From NCBI GenBank assembly GCA_045578305.1, contig JAZNKA010000044.1:1-29890 (forward strand): a stretch of DNA of 29,890 nucleotides, in the 5' to 3' direction. The DNA is from SIG440 sp045578305 (lineage in GTDB: Bacteria > Bacillota > Clostridia > Monoglobales > Monoglobaceae). Each line of letters starts with the position of its first letter. Position 1 is the stretch's first letter. A program made the position numbers and the translations under genes. The notes beneath the pieces were generated by a model that did no database searches, was not told the origin of the DNA, and saw only the letters and a program-made list of their open reading frames with translations. This document shows positions 24,701 through 29,890 of this stretch, one piece after another.

Positions 24701-24892
24701 CACCTTGTCTGCAATAGTTGTGTCGGTCATAATTGTAGCGGGGTTTGAGTTTGCCAAAATTACCTCATATCCTTCTTCTTTAAGTGCGAGACATGCTTGA
24801 GTTCCGGCATAGTCAAATTCTGCAGCTTGTCCTATAACAATAGGGCCCGAGCCTATAATAAGTACCTTTTTGATATCTGTTCTTTTAGCCAT
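21716..24892 (-). CDS. carB: Carbamoyl-phosphate synthase large subunit
   Basis: CarB makes carbamoyl phosphate from bicarbonate, two ATP and ammonia. The ammonia is normally delivered by the glutaminase subunit CarA. The 1058-residue protein has the full plan: a first ATP-grasp half beginning KKVLIIGSGPIVIGQAAEFDYAG (about 1-400), a linking oligomerisation domain, a second ATP-grasp half beginning KKIIVLGAGPIRIGQGVEFDYS (about 555-930), and a C-terminal MGS-like allosteric domain. The start at 24892 (MAKRTDIKK) is set by GGAGG inside the end of pyrC. The two genes overlap by 8 nt. A longer frame to 24988 would lie in pyrC. No carA is present in the window, which is unusual since carA normally precedes carB. 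Confidence 0.96.
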   Translation of the reverse strand: MAKRTDIKKVLIIGSGPIVIGQAAEFDYAGTQACLALKEEGYEVILANSNPATIMTDTTIADKVYMEPLTLEYVARIIRYERPDAIVPGIGGQTGLNLAMQLEKKGILKECGVELLGTKSESIERAEDRELFKEMCLSIGEPVIPSEITYSLEEAKAAAEKIGYPVVLRPAFTLGGTGGGFAYNEEDLIEIGTNAFKLSPVSQVLVEKSVKGYKEIEFEVMRDSNDTAITICGMENIDPVGVHTGDSIVVAPILTLNDHDLKMLNDSAIKIIRELKIEGGCNVQFALNPTTSEYYLIEVNPRVSRSSALASKASGYPIARVTAKIAVGMALEEISIANTNAAFEPRLDYIVAKFPRFPFDKFTSANNKLGTQMKATGEVMGIGSTLEECMLKSVRSLEIGVNHLWMAKFDNMSEEELVEYIKEFRDDTIYAIAQLIRLGKSIDELHKITMITPYFLETIKKICDFENVIKANPNDAVTLKDAKVMGFSDAFIAKLWNETELHVFEMRRKHKIMPVYKMVDTCHTGAYIPYFYSTYTGTGDSRITDKKKIIVLGAGPIRIGQGVEFDYSTVHAVTTIKNSGYEAIIINNNPETVSTDYTTADKLYFEPLTTEDAMNIILFENPNGTIASLGGQTAINLAQPLTDRGVKIIGTDCEAIDRAENRDAFEKILKKLGIPQPQGKAVTKIEDGVKAAKEIEYPVLVRPSFVLGGRAMQIVANEDALRHYLKTAVEVDEDKPVLVDKYIVGKEVEIDAICDGKDVFVPGIMELVERTGIHSGDSISVYPTFSISNKVKKTILKYAKQLGLGIGIVGLYNIQFIVDKDENVYIIEVNPRSSRTVPFLSKATGYSLADIATNVILGKSLKSQGIKKSYPEEKDRWYVKVPVFSFNKIRGLDAYLSPEMKSTGEAIGYDDKLNRALYKALQASGMKLQNYGTVLATIADKDKDEALELIRRFYNLGFNIQATKGTAEFLKKNGIRTHVLGKIGSGSEEIPEAIRQGHISYLINTSDISSSSDSKHDGHEIRILATENNVNLFTALDTVSVLLDVLEENTIGISTIDA

Positions 24893-26174
24893 TAAAATTT
24901 CCTCCTGACAGCATATTTTTATCTTTCCACACAACATTTCCATGATGTATGGTGAGCAAGCACTTTCCAAATACTGTTTCACCAACAAAGGGCGAGCTTT
25001 TGCCTTTGGAAAGGAAGTCCTCTGTATTTATTTTATAAGGGTTATCCAGGTCAAAAACGGTGATGTCTGCAGACGCACCATTCTTGATTTCTGCCCCCAG
25101 ATTAAATCTCTTTCGTGGGTTGTCCGACAAAAGAGTAATTAATTTTTCAAGTGTTATTATATTTGTTTTTACAAGATTTGTATAAAGCACAGGAAAGGCG
25201 GTTTCGATACCAACAATTCCCATAAGACTTTTTTCAAGACCCTGACCCTTTTCCTCAGCAGAGTGGGGGGCGTGATCAGTTGCAATCATATCAATTGTAC
25301 CGTCTTTAACACCCTCAATAAGAGCAAGTCGGTCTTCTTCACTTCTGATAGGCGGATTCATTTTAAATCGCCCGTCTTCTTGCAAATCCTTGTCCGAAAA
25401 TACAAGGTAGTGAGGTGCGGTTTCGCATGTTACATCAAGCCCATCGGTTTTTGCATTGCGGATAAGTTCAACACTTTCCTTTGTTGAAATATGGCAAACG
25501 TGATATTTGCAACCTGTTTTTCTGACAAGCTCAAGGTCGCGTTTTATGGGACCCCATTCACTTTCAGAACAGATACCTCGATGCCCGTGCTTTTTTGCAT
25601 ATTCGCCATCATGAATGCATCCGCCTTTTAAAAGCGAGTTGTCTTCACAATGTGCAACTATTATCTTGTTCAAAGCTTTTGCTTTTCGCATAGCGGATTC
25701 CATTATTTCAGCGTTTTGCACGCCTTTTCCGTCATCCGAAAATCCTGCAACATCTTTTGACATAGCTTCCATATCAGACAGTTTTTCACCAAGACTGCCT
25801 TCAGTTATGGTACCATACGGAACGACATCTATAATTGCATCAGCGTCGATTGCATCAAGCTGAACTTTGAGATTTTCTGCAGAATGTGGAGGAGGATTCA
25901 GGTTAGGCATCGAGCAGACAGCGGTGTATCCACCATGTGCTGCCGCAAGTGTTCCGGTTTTGATGGTTTCTTTATACAAAAAACCCGGCTCTCTCAAATG
26001 AACATGAACATCTGTGAAACCGGGGAAAATATATTTATTATCAAATGAAAAAACAGGAAAATTAGAAACAGTGGGAGTGTAATCAAGAAACAACTTCCCG
26101 TCAGCAACTAAAATATCCTGCTTTGTGAACTTACCATCTATATAAACTTTTGCATTTGTTAAAATACAGTTCAT
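24885..26174 (-). CDS. pyrC: Dihydroorotase (class I)
   Basis: PyrC cyclises carbamoyl-aspartate to dihydroorotate. The 429-residue protein is the class I form, as in Bacillus. Visible metal ligands and active-site motifs are DVHVHLREPG (His57, His59, Arg61), FSDDG (Asp147/Asp148 region, where class I enzymes use aspartate as a metal bridge), VAHCED, CHIST and the catalytic ATDHAPH. The start at 26174 is chosen because AGAAAGGAA lies about 7 nt before it. Upstream in-frame codons to 26219 would put the start within the promoter. It is the first gene of the operon. Confidence 0.95.
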   Translation of the reverse strand: MNCILTNAKVYIDGKFTKQDILVADGKLFLDYTPTVSNFPVFSFDNKYIFPGFTDVHVHLREPGFLYKETIKTGTLAAAHGGYTAVCSMPNLNPPPHSAENLKVQLDAIDADAIIDVVPYGTITEGSLGEKLSDMEAMSKDVAGFSDDGKGVQNAEIMESAMRKAKALNKIIVAHCEDNSLLKGGCIHDGEYAKKHGHRGICSESEWGPIKRDLELVRKTGCKYHVCHISTKESVELIRNAKTDGLDVTCETAPHYLVFSDKDLQEDGRFKMNPPIRSEEDRLALIEGVKDGTIDMIATDHAPHSAEEKGQGLEKSLMGIVGIETAFPVLYTNLVKTNIITLEKLITLLSDNPRKRFNLGAEIKNGASADITVFDLDNPYKINTEDFLSKGKSSPFVGETVFGKCLLTIHHGNVVWKDKNMLSGGNFNG

Positions 26175-26202
26175 TGTTTTTTCCTTTCTGACATTTTCAT
26201 AT

Positions 26203-26231
26203 ATTCTATCACAAACCATTCATAATGTCAA
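26203..26231 (-). promoter_or_regulatory. Promoter of the pyrimidine operon
   Basis: On the minus strand, TTGACA (26226-26231) and TAGAAT (26203-26208) are 17 nt apart, with a TG just before the -10. A start near 26196 leaves only about 20 nt of leader before the pyrC ATG. There is therefore no room for a PyrR-binding attenuator like those of Bacillus pyr operons. Confidence 0.88.
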
Positions 26232-26295
26232 CATAAAAAACACAAATATTCTAAAATTAAAATGTCAAAATTACTAATAAAATATAGAAAAACTA

Positions 26296-26324
26296 TTGAC
26301 ATTGCCCAATGCGAGTGCTATAAT
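26296..26324 (+). promoter_or_regulatory. Consensus promoter of the T-box/oxidoreductase operon
   Basis: TTGACA (26296-26301) and TATAAT (26319-26324) have a 17-nt spacer and match the sigma-A consensus in both hexamers. Transcription should begin around 26331, at the 5' edge of the T-box leader. Confidence 0.92.
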
Positions 26325-26330
26325 TATTAA

Positions 26331-26636
26331 GGTTAAATTGAAGTGACATTTAATCATTTTAAAGGCTTTGACGAAGACGGTACGAAGCGGTTTGCTTTTT
26401 TCAGAGAGCCGGTGGTTGGTGAAAACCGGCAGTACGCCCTTCAATGTACCCATCACTTCCGAGCCGAAGGAGAGAAAACCCCTGAACAAGAGGTGAGTAG
26501 ATACCTTCCGTAATTGCTGCGTCAAGGCAAAGGGCTTGGTCGAGTCTGATGAGTGGCGGAGAACTCCGCAATTTGAGTGGTACCGCGAGTGATTTCACCC
26601 GTCTCAAAGCTGTTCTTTGAGATGGGTTTTTCTTTT
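26331..26636 (+). promoter_or_regulatory. T-box riboswitch leader, specifier probably ATC (Ile)
   Basis: The leader of about 305 nt has the parts of a tRNA-sensing T-box. Stem I contains CAGAGAG, the GGTGGTTGGTG region and a distal stem GCCGG/CCGGC (26408-26412 and 26426-26430). A short GC hairpin (GCGGAG/CTCCGC, 26556-26569) follows as stem III. The T-box core TGGTACCGCG is at 26578-26587. The antiterminator pairs TTTGAG (26572-26577) with CTCAAA (26603-26608), and the same CTCAAA is used by the terminator. The specifier is read as ATC at 26452-26454, within CATCAC followed by TTCCGAGC, matching the usual 3' side of stem I in Ile T-boxes. TGGT pairs with an A discriminator base, as in tRNA-Ile. 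A TAC at 26447-26449 is a less likely alternative. Confidence 0.88.
26598..26636 (+). terminator. Regulated terminator of the T-box
   Basis: CCCGTCTCAAAG (26598-26609) pairs with CTTTGAGATGGG (26615-26626) around a 5-nt loop, with one G-U pair. A T-rich run follows. It excludes the antiterminator because both need 26603-26608. Confidence 0.92.
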
Positions 26637-26669
26637 GTTTTAGAAAATCTATACAAAAATGGTGAAAAA

Positions 26670-27332
26670 ATGGATTACAAACGAATTACTTTGATAGCCG
26701 GACATTACGGCAGCGGAAAAACCAATATTGCTGTAAATATGGCTTTTGATTTGAAAACAAAATATAATAATGTTGCTGTTGCGGACCTTGATATAGTAAA
26801 TCCGTATTTCAGAACAAAGGACAGTATGCTTGAATTTCAGGAAAAAGGCATTCGCCTTATATGCTCGGACTATGCAAATACCAATGTGGATATTCCGGCT
26901 CTTCCGCAGGATATGTATGCTGTTATTGATGACAAGTCAATGATGTCAATTGTTGACATAGGCGGCGACGACCGTGGTGCTTATGCCCTTGGCAGATATG
27001 CCCCGGGGATTTTGGAAGAAGGAAATTACGAAATGCTTTTTGTAATAAACTGCTTCAGACCTCTTACCAAAAATCCGCAGGATGTCATCGAAGTTATGCA
27101 CGAAATAGAAACAGCCGGTGGCATTAAGTTTACCGGTATTATAAATAATTCAAACTTGGGGAACGAAACGACAGCAGAAGATGTATTAAGTTCTTTAGCT
27201 TATGCAAACGAGGTTTCAAAGCAAGCGGGACTTCCCGTTGTTATGACTTCGGTTATGGATTCGCTTTACGAATCTCTTTTGGGCAAAGTGCCGGATTTGT
27301 TTTCACTTAGTTTACAAAAAAAGATTATATAA
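26670..27332 (+). CDS. P-loop ATPase of unknown role, first gene of the oxidoreductase operon
   Basis: The 220-residue protein is a SIMIBI-like P-loop NTPase. Walker A is GHYGSGKTN (11-19), followed by DLDIVNPYFRTKD (39-51) and DIGGDDRGA (96-104), which look like switch regions of the ParA/MinD/CooC superfamily. The extra signature lysine of deviant Walker A motifs is missing, because His-Tyr stand in that place. A later NNSNLGNETT resembles a base-recognition loop. The ATG at 26670 has only a weak ribosome site (GGTG). The longer in-frame start at 26577 would lie inside the T-box and is rejected. It is the first gene after the riboswitch, and the ferredoxin gene begins 17 nt after its stop. 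A role in assembling or regulating the oxidoreductase is only an inference. Confidence 0.8.
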   Translation: MDYKRITLIAGHYGSGKTNIAVNMAFDLKTKYNNVAVADLDIVNPYFRTKDSMLEFQEKGIRLICSDYANTNVDIPALPQDMYAVIDDKSMMSIVDIGGDDRGAYALGRYAPGILEEGNYEMLFVINCFRPLTKNPQDVIEVMHEIETAGGIKFTGIINNSNLGNETTAEDVLSSLAYANEVSKQAGLPVVMTSVMDSLYESLLGKVPDLFSLSLQKKII

Positions 27333-27349
27333 TGATAGGAGATGTAGAT

Positions 27350-27556
27350 ATGGCAAAACTAACATTCAAAACAGACAACTGCAAGGGCTGCGGCCTTTGC
27401 GTTGACGCGTGTCCCAAGCAGGTAATTGCTCTTGCAAAGGACAAAATAAACAAAAAGGGACATCATCCGGTAGAAGCCGTAAATCCCGATGCCTGCATCG
27501 GCTGTGCTTTTTGTGCCACAATGTGTCCTGATTGCATTATAACAGTAGAAAGGTAG
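27350..27556 (+). CDS. 2x[4Fe-4S] ferredoxin-type delta subunit
   Basis: The 68-residue protein has two classical [4Fe-4S] motifs. CxxCxxCxxxCP lies at Cys11, 14, 17 and 21. The second set is Cys49, 52, 55 and 59, with an extra Cys62. In multi-subunit 2-oxoacid:ferredoxin oxidoreductases a subunit like this passes electrons from the core to external ferredoxin. The start at 27350 is set by AGGAGA (27337-27342). The upstream in-frame ATG at 27332 overlaps the stop of the previous gene and lacks its own site. The alpha subunit follows 9 nt later. Confidence 0.92.
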   Translation: MAKLTFKTDNCKGCGLCVDACPKQVIALAKDKINKKGHHPVEAVNPDACIGCAFCATMCPDCIITVER

Positions 27557-27565
27557 GTATAAGTT

Positions 27566-28630
27566 ATGTCAGATAAAGTTTTAATGAAAGGCAACGAGGC
27601 TATTGCCGAAGCTGCCATTATCGCAGGATGCCGTCACTATTTCGGTTATCCGATTACCCCTCAGACAGAAGTTGCAGCATATATGGCTAAAAAGATGCCC
27701 AAAATCGGTGGTACATTCCTTCAGGCAGAAAGCGAAATTGCTGCTATCAATATGGTTTATGGAGTTTCTTCGACAGGTAAAAGAGTTATGACCTCATCGT
27801 CAAGCCCCGGTATATCACTCAAGAGTGAAGGTATCTCATACCTTGCAGGTGCAGACCTCCCGGCTCTTTTGATAAACGTTCAGCGTGGTGGCCCCGGTCT
27901 TGGCGGAATACAGCCCTCGCAGTCTGATTACTTCCAGGCTACAAAGGGTACCGCACACGGTGATTTTCATATGATAGTTCTGGCACCCTGCTCTGTTCAG
28001 GAAATGGCAGACCTTACAGTTAAAGGATTTGACCTTGCCGATAAGTACAGAATGACAACAATGATTCTTGCTGACGGTACAATGGGTCAGATGATGGAGC
28101 CTGTTTCGCTTGATTACGAAATTGCACCTCCTGTTGAAAAGCCCTGGGCAACAACCGGAACCAAAATGGAAAGAAAGCACAACATCATAAACTCTTTGTC
28201 ACTTGTGCCCGAAGAGCTTGAAAAGCTTAACTTCGAAAGATATGAAAGATACAAGAAAATCGAAGAAACCGAGTGTATGTACGAAGAATATATGATGGAA
28301 GACGCAGAAATTTGTGTTACCGCATTTGGTATTGCGGCTCGTGTTTCTAAAAACGCAATCAACGAGGCAAGAAAAATGGGCATCAAGGTTGGTCTTATAA
28401 GACCGATTACACTTTGGCCCTTCCCCAAAGCACCATACAAAGCTGCTGCAGAAAAAGTGAAAGAAGTTATTTCGGTTGAGCTTAATATGGGACAGATGAT
28501 TGAGGATGTAAAACTTGCAACCGAGTGCAAGGTTCCGGTTACTCTCTGCAATCGTGCAGGAGGTATGATTCCTTCACCCGAACAAGTTCTTGAAGCAATC
28601 AAGAAAGCTGCAAAAGGAGGTACAAAATAA
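27566..28630 (+). CDS. vorB: 2-oxoacid:ferredoxin oxidoreductase alpha subunit, Vor-like
   Basis: The enzyme oxidatively decarboxylates a 2-oxoacid to acyl-CoA with ferredoxin as acceptor, or runs in reverse. The 354-residue alpha subunit has the pyrimidine-binding domain start GNEAIAEAAIIAGCRHYFGYPITPQTE, the conserved ESE (AESEIAAINMVYGVSSTGKRVMTSSSSPGISL) and VQRGGPGLGG. The C-terminal half contains a transketolase-C-like domain (GLIRPITLWPFP). The wording resembles proteins annotated as 2-ketoisovalerate (3-methyl-2-oxobutanoate) dehydrogenase VorB rather than KorA or pyruvate enzymes, but substrate assignment within this family is uncertain. The ribosome site is AAAGGTAGG. The stop overlaps the next ATG by 1 nt. 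Confidence 0.88.
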   Translation: MSDKVLMKGNEAIAEAAIIAGCRHYFGYPITPQTEVAAYMAKKMPKIGGTFLQAESEIAAINMVYGVSSTGKRVMTSSSSPGISLKSEGISYLAGADLPALLINVQRGGPGLGGIQPSQSDYFQATKGTAHGDFHMIVLAPCSVQEMADLTVKGFDLADKYRMTTMILADGTMGQMMEPVSLDYEIAPPVEKPWATTGTKMERKHNIINSLSLVPEELEKLNFERYERYKKIEETECMYEEYMMEDAEICVTAFGIAARVSKNAINEARKMGIKVGLIRPITLWPFPKAPYKAAAEKVKEVISVELNMGQMIEDVKLATECKVPVTLCNRAGGMIPSPEQVLEAIKKAAKGGTK

Positions 28631-29391
28631 TGGTAGTATTTGAAAAACCAAAGGCACTTGCAGACGTTCAGATGCATTACTGCCCCGGCTGCACTCACGG
28701 TATTGTTCACCGCCTGGTAGCTGAGGTTATAGATGAGCTTGGAATCGAAGGCAGAACAATAGGTATTGCTCCTGTTGGATGTTCGGTTATGGCTTACAAC
28801 TATTTCAACTGTGATATGATTGAGGCGGCTCACGGTCGTGCACCGGCTGTTGCAACAGGCGTTAAGCGTTCGGATCCCGAAAACAACATCGTATTTACAT
28901 ACCAGGGCGACGGAGACCTTGCGTCAATCGGTATGGCAGAAACTGTTCATGCAGCTGCAAGAAACGAAAATATAACAATTATATTCATAAACAATGCAAT
29001 TTATGGTATGACCGGCGGTCAGATGGCACCGACATCACTTCCCGGTCAGGTTACACAAACTTCGCCTTATGGAAGAGATACCGACCATTGCGGATTTCCT
29101 ATCAGAGTGTGCGAAATGCTTTCGACACTTGATGGACCGGAATATCTCGAAAGAGTTACCGTAAACAATGTAAAGGCTGTTAAAAATGCCAAAAAGGCGA
29201 TTAAGAAGGCATTCCAGAACCAAGTTGACGGCAAGGGATTTTCTCTTGTTGAGGTTGTTTCTACCTGTCCTACAAACTGGGGAATGACACCCAAGAAGGC
29301 GCTTGAATGGATTGACGAAAAAATGCTGCCTTATTATCCCCTTGGAGTTTACAAAGACAGAAGTGTAGCAAAAGAGGAGGCGAGCAAATAA
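28630..29391 (+). CDS. 2-oxoacid:ferredoxin oxidoreductase beta (thiamine diphosphate) subunit
   Basis: The 253-residue subunit binds thiamine diphosphate through GDGDLASIG and the downstream NNAIYGMTGGQ. It should hold the core [4Fe-4S] cluster with Cys18 and Cys21 (YCPGCTHG), Cys51 (APVGCS) and a C-terminal cysteine in VSTCPTNWGM, as in other oxoacid oxidoreductase beta subunits. It pairs with the alpha subunit to form the catalytic core. The ATG at 28630 overlaps the alpha stop (TAATG) and has GGAGG 9 nt before it. It ends at TAA 29389-29391, overlapping the next gene by 1 nt. Confidence 0.93.
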   Translation: MVVFEKPKALADVQMHYCPGCTHGIVHRLVAEVIDELGIEGRTIGIAPVGCSVMAYNYFNCDMIEAAHGRAPAVATGVKRSDPENNIVFTYQGDGDLASIGMAETVHAAARNENITIIFINNAIYGMTGGQMAPTSLPGQVTQTSPYGRDTDHCGFPIRVCEMLSTLDGPEYLERVTVNNVKAVKNAKKAIKKAFQNQVDGKGFSLVEVVSTCPTNWGMTPKKALEWIDEKMLPYYPLGVYKDRSVAKEEASK

Positions 29392-29890
29392 TGAGTACAA
29401 CAAGTATGCTTATTGCAGGCTTTGGTGGACAGGGAATTCTTTTTACAGGAAAGTTCCTTGCTTACAAAGGTCTGGTTGAAGACAAAGAGGTAAGTTGGCT
29501 TCCTTCGTATGGCCCAGAAATGCGTGGCGGTACAGCAAGCTGCAGCGTAATCACAAGTGATACCCCGGTTGGCTCGCCAATCGTATCTTCGCCCGATATT
29601 TTGATTGCCATGAATCTTCCGTCGCTTGACAAGTACGAAGATTCGGTTGTTCCGGGCGGAAAGATTTTTGTTGATTCTACTCTTATTGACCGCAAGGTAA
29701 AGCGTACAGATGTAGACGTATACTACATCCCTGCAACCAAGCTGGCATCAGACAACGATATGCCAACACTTGCAAATATGATTATTGCAGGCAAAGTTTT
29801 GGCTGTTACCGATGGATTTTCGGATGAATCGGTAAATGCTGCACTTAAAAAAGTAATTTCGGCAAAGCGTGCCGATATGCTTGAGACAAA
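29391..29890 (+). CDS. 2-oxoacid:ferredoxin oxidoreductase gamma subunit (3' end outside window)
   Basis: The frame from ATG 29391 stays open to the window edge, giving 166 residues. It shows the typical start of the gamma family: MLIAGFGGQGILFTGKFLAYKGL, then WLPSYGPEMRGGTASCSVITSD and a region on the order of LIAMNLPSLDKYEDSVVPGGKIFVDS. Members usually have about 180-190 residues, so only the last few are missing. GGAGG (29376-29380) precedes the start and the first base overlaps the beta stop. It completes a four-subunit delta-alpha-beta-gamma enzyme, an order common for 2-oxoglutarate and 2-ketoisovalerate oxidoreductases. Confidence 0.93.
   Translation, partial: MSTTSMLIAGFGGQGILFTGKFLAYKGLVEDKEVSWLPSYGPEMRGGTASCSVITSDTPVGSPIVSSPDILIAMNLPSLDKYEDSVVPGGKIFVDSTLIDRKVKRTDVDVYYIPATKLASDNDMPTLANMIIAGKVLAVTDGFSDESVNAALKKVISAKRADMLET

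Noticed and set aside
26577..26669. Longer N-terminus for the P-loop ATPase starting at 26577.
   Set aside because: The start lies inside the T-box core and the coding stretch would run through the regulated terminator. The P-loop begins normally 10 residues after ATG 26670.
28114..28833. 239-codon open frame on the minus strand opposite the oxidoreductase alpha and beta genes.
   Set aside because: It is a shadow frame without ribosome site or recognisable domain, opposite two well-supported genes.

Overview
The window looks like chromosomal DNA of a low-GC anaerobic Firmicute of the class Clostridia. Ribosome binding sites are strong AGGAGG-type. Promoters are sigma-A-like. The genes include a ferredoxin-linked 2-oxoacid oxidoreductase, rubredoxin, a PyrK-type dihydroorotate dehydrogenase, PyrI, a decarboxylase-type sodium pump subunit and proteins with S-layer homology (SLH) domains. 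A genus cannot be named from the sequence alone. No mobile element, CRISPR array, tRNA or rRNA gene was seen.

Layout. 1-764: the end of an AMP-forming acyl-CoA synthetase. 1014-3300: an overlapping pair, a phosphoglucosamine mutase carrying an N-terminal XRE-type DNA-binding domain and a left-handed beta-helix protein resembling only the acetyltransferase half of GlmU. 3415-3975: the manganese exporter mntP. 4013-5285 (minus): a sodium-pump decarboxylase beta subunit followed by a 38-residue membrane protein. 5496-6908: pyruvate kinase. 7052-7552: rubredoxin and thioredoxin. 7598-8698 (minus): a mixed-type phosphofructokinase. 9003-15069: an efflux operon (membrane-fusion protein, ABC ATPase, FtsX-type permease) ending in a secreted SLH protein. 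15251-17158: a second SLH protein behind its own strong promoter, with an InlB-type B-repeat and an acidic repeat tail.

17295-26174 (minus) is a complete-looking pyrimidine operon read pyrC-carB-pyrK-pyrD-pyrF-pyrE-pyrB-pyrI. Most junctions are overlapping or nearly so. carA and pyrR are absent. The operon starts from a consensus promoter that leaves a leader of only about 20 nt, so a PyrR attenuator does not fit upstream of pyrC.

Divergent from it, a near-perfect promoter at 26296-26324 drives a T-box leader (about 26331-26636). The leader precedes a P-loop ATPase of unknown role, a 2x[4Fe-4S] ferredoxin and the alpha, beta and partial gamma subunits of a 2-oxoacid:ferredoxin oxidoreductase resembling the 2-ketoisovalerate (Vor) type. 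The best reading of the T-box specifier is ATC (isoleucine). A T-box is switched on by uncharged tRNA, so this arrangement suggests the enzyme is made when isoleucine is scarce and may run reductively to make branched-chain 2-oxoacids. This is the most interesting system in the window. The HTH-GlmM fusion, with a palindrome upstream of it, is second.
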